A stretch of 64,000 nucleotides of DNA from Nocardia sputorum (GCF_027924405.1 NZ_AP026978.1:1240001-1304000), one strand, 5' to 3'; positions 1 to 9,485 are shown, counted from the first letter of the stretch. Translations and numbers: made by a program. The notes: a model not told the origin generated them from the letters alone.

Positions 1-342
1 GCGCTCTTTGGCGATCTCCGCCCATTCGGTCCCGCGCTGCTTGGCCAGATCCGCGAGTTGTGCACTCCGCTCTTTGGCGATTTCGGCCCACTCCGCGCCG
101 CGCTCTTTAGCGATCTCAGCCAACTCCGCGCCGCGTTCCTTGGCGACTTCGGCCCAGTCGCTGCCGCGCTCTTTGGCGACTTCGGCCCAGTCGCTGCCGC
201 GCTCTTTGGCGATCTCCGCCCACTCCGACCCGTGTGCCTTGGCGGTCTCGGCCAGGTCGCCGCCGTGTTCCTTGGCCGCTTCCGCCCACCCCGGGCCGTG
301 ACGCTGGGCCGATTCGGCGAGCTCGGAGCCCTTGCTCGCGGC
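1..342 (-). repeat. 33-bp tandem repeats encoding 11-residue units
   Basis: About ten degenerate 33-bp units inside the DoxX-like gene. Two neighbouring units (141-173 and 174-206) are identical at every base, which points to recent unit duplication. The encoded pattern is AKERGxxWAEI/V, a hendecad typical of long amphipathic helices. The array continues past the window edge. Confidence 0.9.
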
Positions 343-912
343 CACCGCGCCGAGCGCGCGCGCTCGCTCGGCGGCCTCGTGCGCGTGCTTGCGCAACGCC
401 GCGCCGGTGTTGGTGTCCGAGGCAGCGCCGAACGGCAGCGCGGCGGTGACCGCGGCGGCGGCGTCGCGTGCGGCCCGGCGGCCGCGCCAGCCCAGCGACG
501 GCTTGCCCTCGGTGTCCGCCGCGGCGATCATCAGGCCGCCGAGCAGCCCGAGATCCTTGAGGAAAGCGTTCCGCTTCGCCGACTTGCGGGCGGGGTCCTG
601 TTCGTTCCAGAAGTCCTGCTCGGTGACGGCCGCGGGCACGACGGTCGCCGCGAGCACCAGGGCGGCCAGGCGCGGCGCCTTTCCCAGGGCCAGCAGGACG
701 CCGCCGCTCACCTGGGCGAGGGCGTTGACCTGCACGACGGTCGTGGGATTCGACGGCAACTTCGTGGCGATTTCTTCGGGGAGCTGCCGGTGCCCCCGTT
801 CCAGTAGTGCGTTCGCGGCCTTGACCCGCTCGTCCGGGCGCCGCAGCGTATCTACCCCGTCTACTACGAACGCGGTGGCCAGTAGCGGCCGGGCGAGTCG
901 GCGCAACAACAT
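1..912 (-). CDS. DoxX-like membrane protein with 11-residue repeat tail (partial, 3' end outside window)
   Basis: The frame is open from ATG at 912 to the left edge, so 304 codons are seen and the C-terminus is missing. The start is preceded by a GGAAGGGG ribosome site. Residues 1-160 resemble the DoxX family of small membrane proteins: an N-terminal LARPLLATAFVVDG, then VNALAQVSGGVLLALGK, a hydrophobic helix, and EQDFWNEQ before another hydrophobic stretch. From about residue 190 onward the chain is a run of 11-residue units of the type AKERGSDWAEV, strongly amphipathic and charged. DoxX proteins are usually about 150 residues, so this tail is an extension. The first part is family recognition; a role in redox or oxidative-stress membrane complexes is only suggested by the family. 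The gene is divergent from the small Cys-rich gene at 1114. Confidence 0.75.
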   Translation of the reverse strand, partial: MLLRRLARPLLATAFVVDGVDTLRRPDERVKAANALLERGHRQLPEEIATKLPSNPTTVVQVNALAQVSGGVLLALGKAPRLAALVLAATVVPAAVTEQDFWNEQDPARKSAKRNAFLKDLGLLGGLMIAAADTEGKPSLGWRGRRAARDAAAAVTAALPFGAASDTNTGAALRKHAHEAAERARALGAVAASKGSELAESAQRHGPGWAEAAKEHGGDLAETAKAHGSEWAEIAKERGSDWAEVAKERGSDWAEVAKERGAELAEIAKERGAEWAEIAKERSAQLADLAKQRGTEWAEIAKER

Positions 913-1113
913 GACAGAACCCCTTCCCTTGATGTCGTCATGTTTCGGATTCCCGCGCGATTCGTGACCAAACAAGCCGGTCCGCCGCCGTGTGAAAGCC
1001 ACCTCATCCGGGTAACAGCTAATGGAGAGAGATCGATCCAGGGGGAAAGGCACCGCGGCCCGCACCGGCCTGCGCTCTCGCCTCCCGCCCTGTCCCGCCG
1101 GAAGGTATCTGCT

Positions 1114-1398
1114 GTGAACACCCGTACGGCCACAACGGCTTTCGACGCCGTCGTCGCCGAGTTGCCCGCCGCGCCGACCTGCACGTTCCGGTTCGATTCG
1201 GTGCCCTGCCGTCATCGCGCGGAATGGTTCATCCGTAAACGATCCTGCTGCCACCCTGCGGGCGTGGATTTCCTGTGCGAAACCTGCCATACCCGCATCC
1301 ACTGGATGCTCGATATCGGCGTGGTGTTCGAATGCACCGGCTGCGGCGTGCACTCGGCCAGTTTCGCCGAGCTCTGCCCGACCGCGGCTCCGCTGTGA
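1114..1398 (+). CDS. Small Cys/His-rich protein, probable metal binder, unknown function
   Basis: 94 residues from GTG at 1114, which has a GGAAGG ribosome site 8 bases upstream; the frame is open further upstream but that part has no protein character. Cysteines are at residues 23, 32, 45, 46, 55, 58, 74, 77 and 88, with two CxxC pairs (LCETCH and ECTGCG) and histidines beside several of them, the pattern of one or two zinc ribbons. No signal peptide or membrane helix is seen. I do not recognise the family. It ends 7 bases before the convergent hydrolase gene. Confidence 0.6.
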   Translation: MNTRTATTAFDAVVAELPAAPTCTFRFDSVPCRHRAEWFIRKRSCCHPAGVDFLCETCHTRIHWMLDIGVVFECTGCGVHSASFAELCPTAAPL

Positions 1399-1405
1399 GG
1401 GCGGT

Positions 1406-2260
1406 TCAGTGGCCGCCGGACTGCTTCGGCACGAGCACGTTCGTGGCGGCGAGAAAATCGGTGATGATCGACGTGACCCGCTCGGGGGCCTCCACCATCG
1501 GAAGATGACCGCAGTCCGGGAGTTCCACCGCCGTATGCGGGCGCAGCCTGCGGTTGAGCCGCCCGCCCGCCTTCGCCGACAGAATGCGATTGCGCCGCCC
1601 CCAGATGGTGCAGATCGGCGGGAATCCTTCGGGCGGATCGAACGTGTCCAGCGTGCGGTAGGACGGGAAATCCTGCACCAGGCCGTGCAGGGCTTGCAGC
1701 CTGCCCCGATCGGTCCAGTGCGCCCGCACGCGCGGCTCGTGCTGGTTCTTGCGGGCCCGTCCGCGGGGGCCGAGCTGATTGCCGACGATCAGGGAGACGA
1801 CCGGGCTCGGCAGCGTGATCCGGCGGGCCAGCGGCGCCAGCGGCAGCCGCGCGTCCAGCCAGGCCAGGCCCGCCGACTGCCCGGAGCTGACGGTGTCCAG
1901 CGTGAGCGGATTGAGCAGCACGAGCGCGCACACCCGCGGCGCGTGGCCCATGGCGTAGCGCAGCGAGGTGGCGCTGCCGAGGCAGTTGCCGATCAGCACC
2001 ACGTCGGTGAGGCGGTATGCGTCGAGGAACGCGGTGAGCATGTCGACGTAATCGGTGAGGCGGTAGCCCGTGGCGGGCTGGTCGGATTGCCCGTAGCCGG
2101 GCAGATCGAGCGCGTAGACCTCGTGGTCGTCCCGTAACGCGGCGACCTGGTCGTCCCAGATGCGGCGTTGCGTGCCGGCGTTGTGCAGGAACACGACCGG
2201 GGATCCGCTGCCGGTGCGGTCGAAGACCACGGCCCTGCCCCGATGTTGGAAAACGTCCAC
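1406..2260 (-). CDS. Alpha/beta-fold hydrolase with Cys in the nucleophile position
   Basis: 284 residues, normal length for the family. The oxyanion region is VVFLHNAG, the strand-turn DLPGYGQSD is typical, and the nucleophile elbow reads GNCLGS (about residue 94), so Cys replaces the usual Ser. The catalytic His is in CGHLPMVEAPE. The position that normally holds the acid (WGxxDxI) reads IWGRRNRI, so Asp is Asn or lies elsewhere. Cys nucleophiles occur in dienelactone hydrolases, but this is not that subfamily by overall look. It is the last gene of the six-gene operon, 84 bases after the amidohydrolase. It may be a C-C or ester hydrolase, or a protein that has lost activity. Confidence 0.8.
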   Translation of the reverse strand: MDVFQHRGRAVVFDRTGSGSPVVFLHNAGTQRRIWDDQVAALRDDHEVYALDLPGYGQSDQPATGYRLTDYVDMLTAFLDAYRLTDVVLIGNCLGSATSLRYAMGHAPRVCALVLLNPLTLDTVSSGQSAGLAWLDARLPLAPLARRITLPSPVVSLIVGNQLGPRGRARKNQHEPRVRAHWTDRGRLQALHGLVQDFPSYRTLDTFDPPEGFPPICTIWGRRNRILSAKAGGRLNRRLRPHTAVELPDCGHLPMVEAPERVTSIITDFLAATNVLVPKQSGGH

Positions 2261-2344
2261 GCCGACTCCTACGAACCGTCGGCGAGCGAGCCGGCGATAT
2301 CCCGCGATTCTACGTGGCCGTCCGCCCGGGCAGGGCCGATCGGA

Positions 2345-4096
2345 TCAGCGGACCGCGGTCGCCGCGCGAAGGAACCGGCCGGTCCGGCGGCTGCCGAGCG
2401 CCGGGGCGGGAGTGCCGTCGCCGAAGACCGGCACTCCGCCGACGAACACCGCGGTGACCGCTTCGTCGTTGCGATTCACCATGCGCGGCAGGTTGTCGAA
2501 CGGGGCGATCGGGGATTCGTGATAGGCGTCGAGCGAGTCGTCCAGGCGGGCCGGGTCCAGCACCACGGCATCGGCTCGGTCGCCCACCCGCAGGTGCCCG
2601 GCGTCCAGGCCGTACCAGTCCGCGAGTTCGCCGGTGAGCCGGTGCACCGCCTGTTCCACCGAGAGGAACGGACGACCGGCATCCGCGGCGTCGCGCACCC
2701 GGCGCAGGAAGCGGAGCCCGAAGTTGTAGAACGCCATGTTGCGCAGGTGCGCCCCCGCGTCGGAGAAGCCCAGCTGCACGCCGGGGTCGGCGGCGAGCCG
2801 ATCGAGGACCGCGGGTCGATGATTGGAAATCGTTGTCCGCCAACGGACCTTGTTGCCGTGCTCCACCACCAGATCGAGGAAGGCGTCCACCGGATGCGCG
2901 CCGCCGCGGTCCAGGCCCACTTGACCGAAGGTCTTGCCGATCACCGCTGGGTCGGGGCATTCGACGATCCGCGCGTCGAAGAAGTCGCGGTGCCAGACCC
3001 GTGGACCGAATTTCTTGTCGTAGTCCGCGCGGAAGCGGCGCCGATAGCGTTCGTCGCGCAGCAGTTCGCGGCGTCGGTCCACCTGATCGGCCAGGTGCAG
3101 CGCCTCGGCGCCGGAGCCGAACTCTTCGAAGACCACCAGGTCGATGCCGTCGGCGTAGACCTCGAAGGGCACCGGAAGATGCTGCCAGCGGAAGTCGGCG
3201 CCCAGCGCGTTCAGGACCCGCGCGATCAGCGGAAACACGTGCACCACACCGGGAATCGCTTTGATGTCGGCGGCCGAGAGCAGGCTGACCTTCAGCGGCC
3301 TGCGGAACAGGCCGAGGCTGCCTGCCGCCATCGTGACCAGGCTGTGCGGCCGGGATACGTCGGGTCCGCCCTGCAACGCCCCGCCGCGCCGGCGCAGCAC
3401 GGAATTGAGCCGGCGCCGTTCCCTGGCCGTCGCGTAGGTGGACGGCAGTGTGCGGGAGCGGCACACCTGGCCGTCCAGTTTGTCGAACAACAGTTGCTGG
3501 GAGGACATGCCGACGAACCCCGCGTCCAGCGCCTCGGTCAGTTTCGCTTCCATCCCGGCCAGTTCGGCGGTGTCGGGACGGACATCCTTGCGCGTCGCGC
3601 GGTCCAGGCCCATTTCGGCGGCGCGGATGTCGGAGTGCCCGATGAACGCGGCGACGTTCGGGCCCAACGGCAGTCGCTCCAGCGCGTCCGCGTACTCGTG
3701 CGCCGAGCGCCAGGTCTTGTGCTCGCCCACCGCCGCGACGACGTGCTTGCGCGGGATCGCCTCCACCCGCGCGAACAGGTCGCCCGCGTCGGAGGCGTCG
3801 ACGTGCACGGTGGACAACGAGCACGAGCCGAGCAGCACCGTGGTGATGCCGTGGCGGACCGATTCGGTCAGCGCCGGATGTTGCAGCACCTCCACGTCGT
3901 AATGGGTGTGGATGTCGAGCATGCCCGGGATCACCCACTTCCCGGTGGCATCCACGACATTCGGACAGGCGGGGTCGTCGATGGGCTCCGCCGAGATGGT
4001 CTTGATCCGCCCGTCGTGGATGCCGAGGTGGCGGATCGCGGACGGCGCGCCGGTGCCGTCGAACCAGCGGCCGTTCGCGATGATCGTGTCGTACAT
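2345..4096 (-). CDS. N-acyl-D-amino-acid deacylase-like amidohydrolase
   Basis: 583 residues from ATG at 4096, 4 bases after the stop of the acyl-CoA synthetase gene. The N-terminal composite domain ends in GKWVIPGMLDIHTHYD, which carries the HxH metal motif. GSCSLST holds the Cys used as metal ligand in D-aminoacylases, GHSDIRAAEMG follows, and GFSDAGAHL near residue 440 supplies the late catalytic Asp. The C-terminus (VGDRADAVVLDPARLD) closes the small beta domain. Family knowledge: amidohydrolases of the D-aminoacylase group act on N-acyl or related amide bonds; many members annotated this way have unknown substrates. Its place in a ketone/acyl catabolic operon suggests an amide or ring-opening role, which is inference. 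Confidence 0.8.
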   Translation of the reverse strand: MYDTIIANGRWFDGTGAPSAIRHLGIHDGRIKTISAEPIDDPACPNVVDATGKWVIPGMLDIHTHYDVEVLQHPALTESVRHGITTVLLGSCSLSTVHVDASDAGDLFARVEAIPRKHVVAAVGEHKTWRSAHEYADALERLPLGPNVAAFIGHSDIRAAEMGLDRATRKDVRPDTAELAGMEAKLTEALDAGFVGMSSQQLLFDKLDGQVCRSRTLPSTYATARERRRLNSVLRRRGGALQGGPDVSRPHSLVTMAAGSLGLFRRPLKVSLLSAADIKAIPGVVHVFPLIARVLNALGADFRWQHLPVPFEVYADGIDLVVFEEFGSGAEALHLADQVDRRRELLRDERYRRRFRADYDKKFGPRVWHRDFFDARIVECPDPAVIGKTFGQVGLDRGGAHPVDAFLDLVVEHGNKVRWRTTISNHRPAVLDRLAADPGVQLGFSDAGAHLRNMAFYNFGLRFLRRVRDAADAGRPFLSVEQAVHRLTGELADWYGLDAGHLRVGDRADAVVLDPARLDDSLDAYHESPIAPFDNLPRMVNRNDEAVTAVFVGGVPVFGDGTPAPALGSRRTGRFLRAATAVR

Positions 4097-4100
4097 GGGT

Positions 4101-5750
4101 CTACACCTCGAGATCGGCCCGCACGACCTTGCCGGTCGCATTGCGCGGGAGGGCGGTGGTGGTGAGCCGCCAGCGGGCGGGCACCTTGTAGTAGGCGAGC
4201 CGCTCGGCGGTGAACGCGCGCAGCTCCGCTTCGCTGGTGGCCGTGCCGCTTTCGACCACCACCAGGGCGGCGACCTGCTGGCCGAGGTCGGCGTCGGGCA
4301 CGCCGAGGACCGCGCATTCGCGCACCGCGGGATGCTCCTCGAGGCACTGCTCGATCTCGGTGGGGTAGACGTTCTCCCCACCGCGCAGGATGAGATCCGA
4401 GCGGCGCCCGGACAAACGCAGTCGCCCGTCCTCCAGCACCCCGATGTCGCCGGTGCGCAGCCAGCGGTCCGGGGTGATCGCCGCGGCGGTGGCGGCATCG
4501 TCCTGCCAGTACCCGAGCATCACATACGGGCTGCGCACCCAGATCTCGGCTTCGGCGCCGTCGGGGACCGCGTTGCCCGCGCTGTCGCGGATCTCCAGCG
4601 TGACCCCGACGACCGGGCGTCCCACGGTGTCCGGGAACGCCGCCAGCTCGGCCGGGCTCGCCAGCGTCGCGGCGGTGCTGCATTCGGTGAGGCCGTAGCT
4701 GGTGACCAGCGCGTTGCGCGCGACGGGCAGCTGATCGCGCAACTTCTGTTGCAGCGCGGCCGAGGACGGCGCCGAGTTCAGCGAGAAGGCGGCCAGCGAG
4801 GACAGGTCGTAGCCGGACAGGTCCAGTTCGAGCATCCTGGTCGCCATGGTCGGCATCGCGCCCCAGTTGGTGACGCGTTCGGCCTCGATCAAACGCAGCA
4901 CCCGATCGGCGTCGAACGACCCCTGGTGGATCACCGCCGCGTCGCCGGTGACCAACCGGGGGACCACGAGGTTGTGCAGGCTGGCGATATGGAACAGCGG
5001 TGAGGTGAGCAGGAAGCGTCGCCCGCTGGGCAGTTCGGTCGCCCCGGTCAGCGCGGCGGCCAGTGCGTCGTTGAACACGTGATAGTCGGTGACGGCCACC
5101 AGATTCCGGTGGGAGTGCACCGCCCCCTTGGGCCGTCCGCTGGTGCCGCTGGTGTACAGGATCACCGCGGGATCGTCTTCGTCGATCTCGGCGTAGGGCA
5201 GCTCGTCGGTCCGGTATTCGGTGATGAGCGCGGATACGTCCTGCTCCATCGTGAGGACCGGGATCCGGATGTCCAGCTCCGCCACCAGCGCGGCGCGTTT
5301 GGCGTCGACGACGAGCACGGCCGGTGCGGTGTGCTCGACGCCGTAAGCGATCTCGCGCGGCGCCCACCACGCGTTGTAGCCCACCGCGATCGCGCCGAGC
5401 GCTTGGGCCGCCCAGAACGTGAGCACCCATTCGGGTGTGTTCGCCGCGAGAATGCCGACCCGGTCGCCCTTGCGGACTCCGCATCGGTCACGCAGGGCCG
5501 TGGCCAGTGCCGCGACCGCGGCGGCGTGCTCGGCGAAGGACATCTTGCGCTCGGCGGTGACCAGATAGTCCCGGTCGCCGTGCTCGGCCGCGGCGACGAG
5601 CATCTCGCGCAGCGAGGACTTGCGGTGGCGCACCACCGGCATGGGCGCGCCGAGCACGTCCTCGACCACCATCTCGAATCGGCCGCCGGGTCCGGTGAGC
5701 CGGGCCGCGGCTTCCGCCACGTACGCCTGCGGGTCGAAGGGTTTCGTCAT
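4101..5750 (-). CDS. Acyl-CoA synthetase (class I adenylate-forming, FadD-type)
   Basis: 549 residues. The AMP-binding P-loop [11 protein letters not shown], the SYGLTE motif, the TGD motif, [12 protein letters not shown] at the hinge and the C-terminal catalytic Lys in NATGKVVR are all present, so it should be active. It activates a carboxylate to the acyl-AMP and then the CoA thioester in the cytoplasm. It lies 37 bases after the alcohol dehydrogenase stop and 4 bases before the amidohydrolase start, so it is in the same transcript. Within the operon it would trap the acid made by the upstream oxidoreductases. Substrate chain length cannot be read from sequence. Confidence 0.9.
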   Translation of the reverse strand: MTKPFDPQAYVAEAAARLTGPGGRFEMVVEDVLGAPMPVVRHRKSSLREMLVAAAEHGDRDYLVTAERKMSFAEHAAAVAALATALRDRCGVRKGDRVGILAANTPEWVLTFWAAQALGAIAVGYNAWWAPREIAYGVEHTAPAVLVVDAKRAALVAELDIRIPVLTMEQDVSALITEYRTDELPYAEIDEDDPAVILYTSGTSGRPKGAVHSHRNLVAVTDYHVFNDALAAALTGATELPSGRRFLLTSPLFHIASLHNLVVPRLVTGDAAVIHQGSFDADRVLRLIEAERVTNWGAMPTMATRMLELDLSGYDLSSLAAFSLNSAPSSAALQQKLRDQLPVARNALVTSYGLTECSTAATLASPAELAAFPDTVGRPVVGVTLEIRDSAGNAVPDGAEAEIWVRSPYVMLGYWQDDAATAAAITPDRWLRTGDIGVLEDGRLRLSGRRSDLILRGGENVYPTEIEQCLEEHPAVRECAVLGVPDADLGQQVAALVVVESGTATSEAELRAFTAERLAYYKVPARWRLTTTALPRNATGKVVRADLEV

Positions 5751-5787
5751 ATCGGGTACTTCCTCGTCACTGCGCGGGGTCGATTCA

Positions 5788-6837
5788 TCACGGTTCCGGG
5801 ACCAGGACCGCGCGGCCGGTGATCAGGCCGCGTTCCAGCCGGTCGAGGGCGGCGCGGCCCTCGGCCAGCGGATAACGCTCCACCTCGACGCGGAGCTTTC
5901 CCGCCGCGGCCAGCGCCACGGAGTCGATCAGGTCGGACTTGGTGCCGCCGTAGGACTTGCGCACCGACGCGCCCCACGGCCAGCCCGCGCCACCGGCCGG
6001 CGCCGCCGTGATCTCCGGCGCGCCGCCGCCCAGGCCGATCATGCGGTACGCCCCGTTGGGCGCCACCGACTCCACCGCGAGTCGTGCGGTCGCGTCGACG
6101 CCGACGAAGTCGAACACCGCGTCCGCGCCGCGGCCCTGGGTCCGGTCGAGGATCTCGCGGGCGGTGTCGTCGCCCGCCAGGAGTCCTTCCGCCGCACCGC
6201 AGCGCGCGGCGAGTTCCAGTTTGTCGGTGCTGACGTCCACCGCCAGCACCCGGGCCGCCGTGGTCGCGGCGAGAATCTGCACCGCGACGTGACCGAGCCC
6301 GCCGATCCCGATCACCACCGCCACCGATCCCGGCCCGAGCTGCTCGCGCGCGCCGCGGATGGCGTGATAGCTCGACAGCGCGGCGTCGGCCAGCGGCGCG
6401 GCTTCGGTGAGATCCAGGTCGCCGATCGGCACGAACGAACTCGCGGGCACCCGGACGTAGTCGGCCATTCCGCCGTCCGGCCCGAGACCGGGGCACGGCG
6501 GCATGGCGGTGCGGCCCGCGGCGCGGCAGACGTTCTCGTTACCGCCGGTGCACTCCCGGCAGACCCCGCACGACCAGCACAGATACACGATGCCGCGCTC
6601 ACCTGCCCGGCGGCCGTCCACCGCGTCGCCGACGGCCTCGATGGTGCCCGCGATCTCGTGGCCGAGGGTCAGCGGCTCCTCGCGCATCCGGAAGGGGATG
6701 TGCAGCACGTGCAGGTCGGAATGGCAGATGCCCGCCGCGCCCACGCGCAGCAGCAGGTCGGTGGGTCCGATCCGTGGGATCGGTACTTCGCGCAGTTCCA
6801 GCACCCCGGGCGCGGTGAGCTGCAGTGCCCGCATCAT
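5788..6837 (-). CDS. Zinc-dependent alcohol dehydrogenase (MDR superfamily)
   Basis: 349 residues. The catalytic-zinc motif is GICHSDLHV with GHEIAGTIE, the structural-zinc lobe is [18 protein letters not shown], and the Rossmann motif is [12 protein letters not shown] followed by an acidic residue (AVDVSTDK) that favours NAD. The start ATG at 6837 overlaps the stop of the serine hydrolase gene as ATGA, which indicates translational coupling; a second ATG follows at once. It oxidises an alcohol to aldehyde or ketone, or the reverse. Related enzymes sit beside an FMO and a FadD in the mycobacterial mymA operon (adhD), which supports a shared pathway. Confidence 0.9.
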   Translation of the reverse strand: MMRALQLTAPGVLELREVPIPRIGPTDLLLRVGAAGICHSDLHVLHIPFRMREEPLTLGHEIAGTIEAVGDAVDGRRAGERGIVYLCWSCGVCRECTGGNENVCRAAGRTAMPPCPGLGPDGGMADYVRVPASSFVPIGDLDLTEAAPLADAALSSYHAIRGAREQLGPGSVAVVIGIGGLGHVAVQILAATTAARVLAVDVSTDKLELAARCGAAEGLLAGDDTAREILDRTQGRGADAVFDFVGVDATARLAVESVAPNGAYRMIGLGGGAPEITAAPAGGAGWPWGASVRKSYGGTKSDLIDSVALAAAGKLRVEVERYPLAEGRAALDRLERGLITGRAVLVPEP

Positions 6838-7991
6838 CCGCGTACCGCCGCGAACGTCGCGCGCAGGTAGGCGTCGGCGCGGTCGGAGCCGATGAGGCCG
6901 GGGGCCATCCGGTTCATGGTGTAGGCGAACGTGGTGCGGTGCTCGAGGTCGTTGACCACCATCGCGCCTCCGTACCCGGCCCACCAGCACACCCGGCCGT
7001 CCGGCACTTCCGGGGCGGTCTGCCGCTGCGGCAGACCGTAACCGATGCCGAACCGCAGCGGCACCGCGAGCGCGAGATCCACGCCGTCGGACTGCTGCTG
7101 GAAGATCAGGTCGATCGTCTTCTCCGACAGCAGCCGCCGCCCGTCCAGCTCGCCGCCGCAGGACACCAGGGATTGCACCCGCGCCACCGAGCGGGCGTTG
7201 CCGTGGCCGTTCACCGCGCCGATCTCGGCCTGCCGCCAGCCCGCGCTCGCGGTCTCGGCGATGTCGAGCAGCGGGCTGGTGAGCGTCTTGACCAGCACGC
7301 TGTCCTGGTCGAGGGCGGCCAGGTCGAATTCCGGCACGGCGGGCGGGATCAAGGTGGCGATGCGCCCGTGGTGCTCGGGCGCGGTGCCGATGTGGAAGTC
7401 CGCGCCCAGCGGCCCGGCGAGTTCTTCGGCGAAGAACTCGCCCAGCGAGCGTCCGGTGACGCGGCGGACCACCGCGCCGATCAGGTGGCCGTAGGCCAGC
7501 GCGTGATACCCCGACGCGGTGCCCGGCTCCCACCACGGCGGTTGGCTCGCGAGGCGGGCGGCGGAGGCTTCCGCGTCGTAGATGTCGGCCAGCTCGATCG
7601 GCGGCTGCCAGCCCGAGACTCCGGAGGTGTGCGCGAGCAGATGACGAATCTCTATGTCCCCCTTGCCGTTCGCCGCGAACTCCGGCCAGTACCTGGCCAC
7701 CTTCGCGTGCACGTCCAGTTCGCCGCGCTCGACCAGCAGCAGCGCGCTCAGCGCGGTCATGGTCTTGGTGAGGGAGAAGACGTTGACCAAGGTGTCCTCG
7801 GTCCATGGCGCGGTGCGTCCCGGATCGCGGTAGCCGCCCCAGAGATCGACGACCGGTTCGCCGTCGACCGTGACGCAGATCGACGCGCCCAGTTCGTCCC
7901 CGGAGGCGAGCCGGGTCTCCAGTTCCGCTCGGACCTGCTCGAATCGCTCCGCGCAGAATCCCGACGTGGCGGTTCCCGTGGTAGTGGTCAT
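6834..7991 (-). CDS. Beta-lactamase-fold serine hydrolase (class C/EstB-type esterase)
   Basis: 385 residues from ATG at 7991, 7 bases after the monooxygenase stop. The active-site SxxK is VFSLTKT (about residue 76), the second motif is YHALAYG, and the third region is WWAGYGG in place of KTG, which is the EstB-like esterase pattern rather than a true beta-lactamase. There is no signal peptide, so it is cytoplasmic. In this operon it is a good candidate to split the ester that a Baeyer-Villiger-type oxygenase would make; that link is inference. Codon use matches its neighbours. Confidence 0.85.
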   Translation of the reverse strand: MTTTTGTATSGFCAERFEQVRAELETRLASGDELGASICVTVDGEPVVDLWGGYRDPGRTAPWTEDTLVNVFSLTKTMTALSALLLVERGELDVHAKVARYWPEFAANGKGDIEIRHLLAHTSGVSGWQPPIELADIYDAEASAARLASQPPWWEPGTASGYHALAYGHLIGAVVRRVTGRSLGEFFAEELAGPLGADFHIGTAPEHHGRIATLIPPAVPEFDLAALDQDSVLVKTLTSPLLDIAETASAGWRQAEIGAVNGHGNARSVARVQSLVSCGGELDGRRLLSEKTIDLIFQQQSDGVDLALAVPLRFGIGYGLPQRQTAPEVPDGRVCWWAGYGGAMVVNDLEHRTTFAYTMNRMAPGLIGSDRADAYLRATFAAVRG

Positions 7992-7998
7992 CGCCGCC

Positions 7999-9366
7999 TC
8001 ACACGCGTTCGAGCGTGCGGGCCGGAACCGGCAGCGCGTTCCCCGCCGCGGCCGCGCGTTTCGCACCGCGCGCCAATTCCCGCTGCATGTCCCGCACATA
8101 CGGTTCGAATTCGATCTGGATGGTGTGCCTGGGCGAGTCGTAGTAGCGGCCCGTCCGGGCCGACTCCGCGGACCGGATGGCCGCCCGCATCTCCTCCGCC
8201 GACGGCAGGTGATAGCGCCCGGTCAGGTAGGCGGCGACCAGCTTGCTCTGCTGCTCGGCGAAGTTCACCAGCGTGGGCAGCGGCTGGGCCAGACCGAGGA
8301 AGAACAGATTGTCGACGCCGGGCTTGATCATCTGCTTGAACAGCGGGAAGCGGTTGTCGGCGTCGGGCAGCAGTTCGGGATCGGAGAAGAACGGGAAGGA
8401 GATGCGGTAACCGGTGGCGCAGACGATCACGTCCACCTCTTCGACGCTGCCGTCGGCGAAGCGCACCCGCGGCCCCTCCAGCGCGGTGATCGCGGGCTTG
8501 AACGTGACGTCGCCGCAGCCCGCGCGATGCAGGAACTCCTCGCTCGCCGAGGGATGCGCCTCGAAGGGCAGATGGTCGGGTTTGGGCAGGCCGTAGTCCT
8601 CCATGTTGCCGCGGAACTTCCGGACGAAGCGCTGCTTGAGTTTCAGCCCCAGCTTCGGCGGCATCCAGCGCGGCATCGAACGTTTGTCGCCCACCTTGCC
8701 GTTGACGTACTTCGGCAGCACCCACACCCCGCGCCGGGCGGAGACGAAGAGCTTCGCGGCGATGAACCGCTGCGACAGCTCGGAGGCGATGTCCAGGCCC
8801 GAGTTGCCCATGCCGACCACCACGACGCGCTTGCCGCGCATGTCGACGGGGTCGAACGGGTCGTTGTAGGCGTGGCTGTGCAGCAGCGTGCCGTCGAATG
8901 TCCCGGGATAGTCCGGAAGGCGGGGGTCCCAGTGATGCCCGTTGCAGACCACGAGCGCGTCGTAGTCCTTGGTGCGTCCCTCGCTCGTGGTGATCAGCCA
9001 GCGGCCGTCGGCCGCGCGTTCGGCGGCGGTCACCTCGGTGTCGAACACGATCCGGTCGCGGATGCCGAAATGGTCCACGTAGTCGCGGAAGTACTGGAAC
9101 AGCTGGGAATGGTGCGGGAAGTCCGGCCACTCGTCGGGCGCGGGATAGTCCTCGAAGGCCAAGCGGAACTTGGACGTGTCGATGTGCAGGCTCTGGTAAC
9201 AAGCCGACATGCCGTTCGGGTTCTTGTAGTACCAGTTGCCCCCTACTTCGTCGGACGCCTCGTAGCAGTCGAAGGGGATGCCGTGGTCGTTCAGGCGTTT
9301 GGCGGCGGTGATCCCGGAAGGGCCCGCCCCGATCACGCAGACGCGGGGGAGTGCGGTTGACGTCAT
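7999..9366 (-). CDS. Flavin-containing monooxygenase (FMO/Baeyer-Villiger type)
   Basis: 455 residues. The FAD-binding GAGPSGITAAK is at the N-terminus, EVGGNWYY follows, the NADPH motif GMGNSGLDIASEL is mid-chain, and the FMO fingerprint appears as FDGTLLHSHAYND. ATGYRISFPF near the end is also typical. It inserts one oxygen from O2 into a soft nucleophile or a ketone using NADPH. It is the first gene of the leftward operon and is divergent from the TetR gene, with a perfect palindrome between them. The arrangement recalls the mycobacterial mymA operon (FMO, hydrolase, adhD, fadD13), which there is controlled by an AraC-type regulator rather than TetR. Confidence 0.9.
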   Translation of the reverse strand: MTSTALPRVCVIGAGPSGITAAKRLNDHGIPFDCYEASDEVGGNWYYKNPNGMSACYQSLHIDTSKFRLAFEDYPAPDEWPDFPHHSQLFQYFRDYVDHFGIRDRIVFDTEVTAAERAADGRWLITTSEGRTKDYDALVVCNGHHWDPRLPDYPGTFDGTLLHSHAYNDPFDPVDMRGKRVVVVGMGNSGLDIASELSQRFIAAKLFVSARRGVWVLPKYVNGKVGDKRSMPRWMPPKLGLKLKQRFVRKFRGNMEDYGLPKPDHLPFEAHPSASEEFLHRAGCGDVTFKPAITALEGPRVRFADGSVEEVDVIVCATGYRISFPFFSDPELLPDADNRFPLFKQMIKPGVDNLFFLGLAQPLPTLVNFAEQQSKLVAAYLTGRYHLPSAEEMRAAIRSAESARTGRYYDSPRHTIQIEFEPYVRDMQRELARGAKRAAAAGNALPVPARTLERV

Positions 9367-9456
9367 TCACTGTCCTCGTGCTGGAGGGCCGTCCTCGACG
9401 ACGGCCGAACCGTCCGGCGCGGAACCCGCACCGGAGTGACGTAGGCAACAAACTAA

Positions 9457-9485
9457 CACTCACTAGACATACTGTCTAGTGAGTG
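9457..9485. promoter_or_regulatory. Perfect 13-3-13 palindrome, probable TetR operator
   Basis: Left arm CACTCACTAGACA (9457-9469), spacer TAC, right arm TGTCTAGTGAGTG (9473-9485), with no mismatch. It lies between the divergent monooxygenase (start 9366) and TetR (start 9579) genes, the usual place for an operator that controls both. A possible -10 for tetR (TAGACT, 9515-9520) lies just to the right. Confidence 0.85.

Noticed and set aside
1..342. Considered as a CRISPR array because of regular 33-bp spacing
   Set aside because: The units are contiguous, coding in one frame and without spacers, so this is a protein repeat.
2168..4165. A 665-codon open frame on the plus strand
   Set aside because: Antisense to the amidohydrolase, which has clear motifs on the minus strand; composition is typical of a shadow frame.
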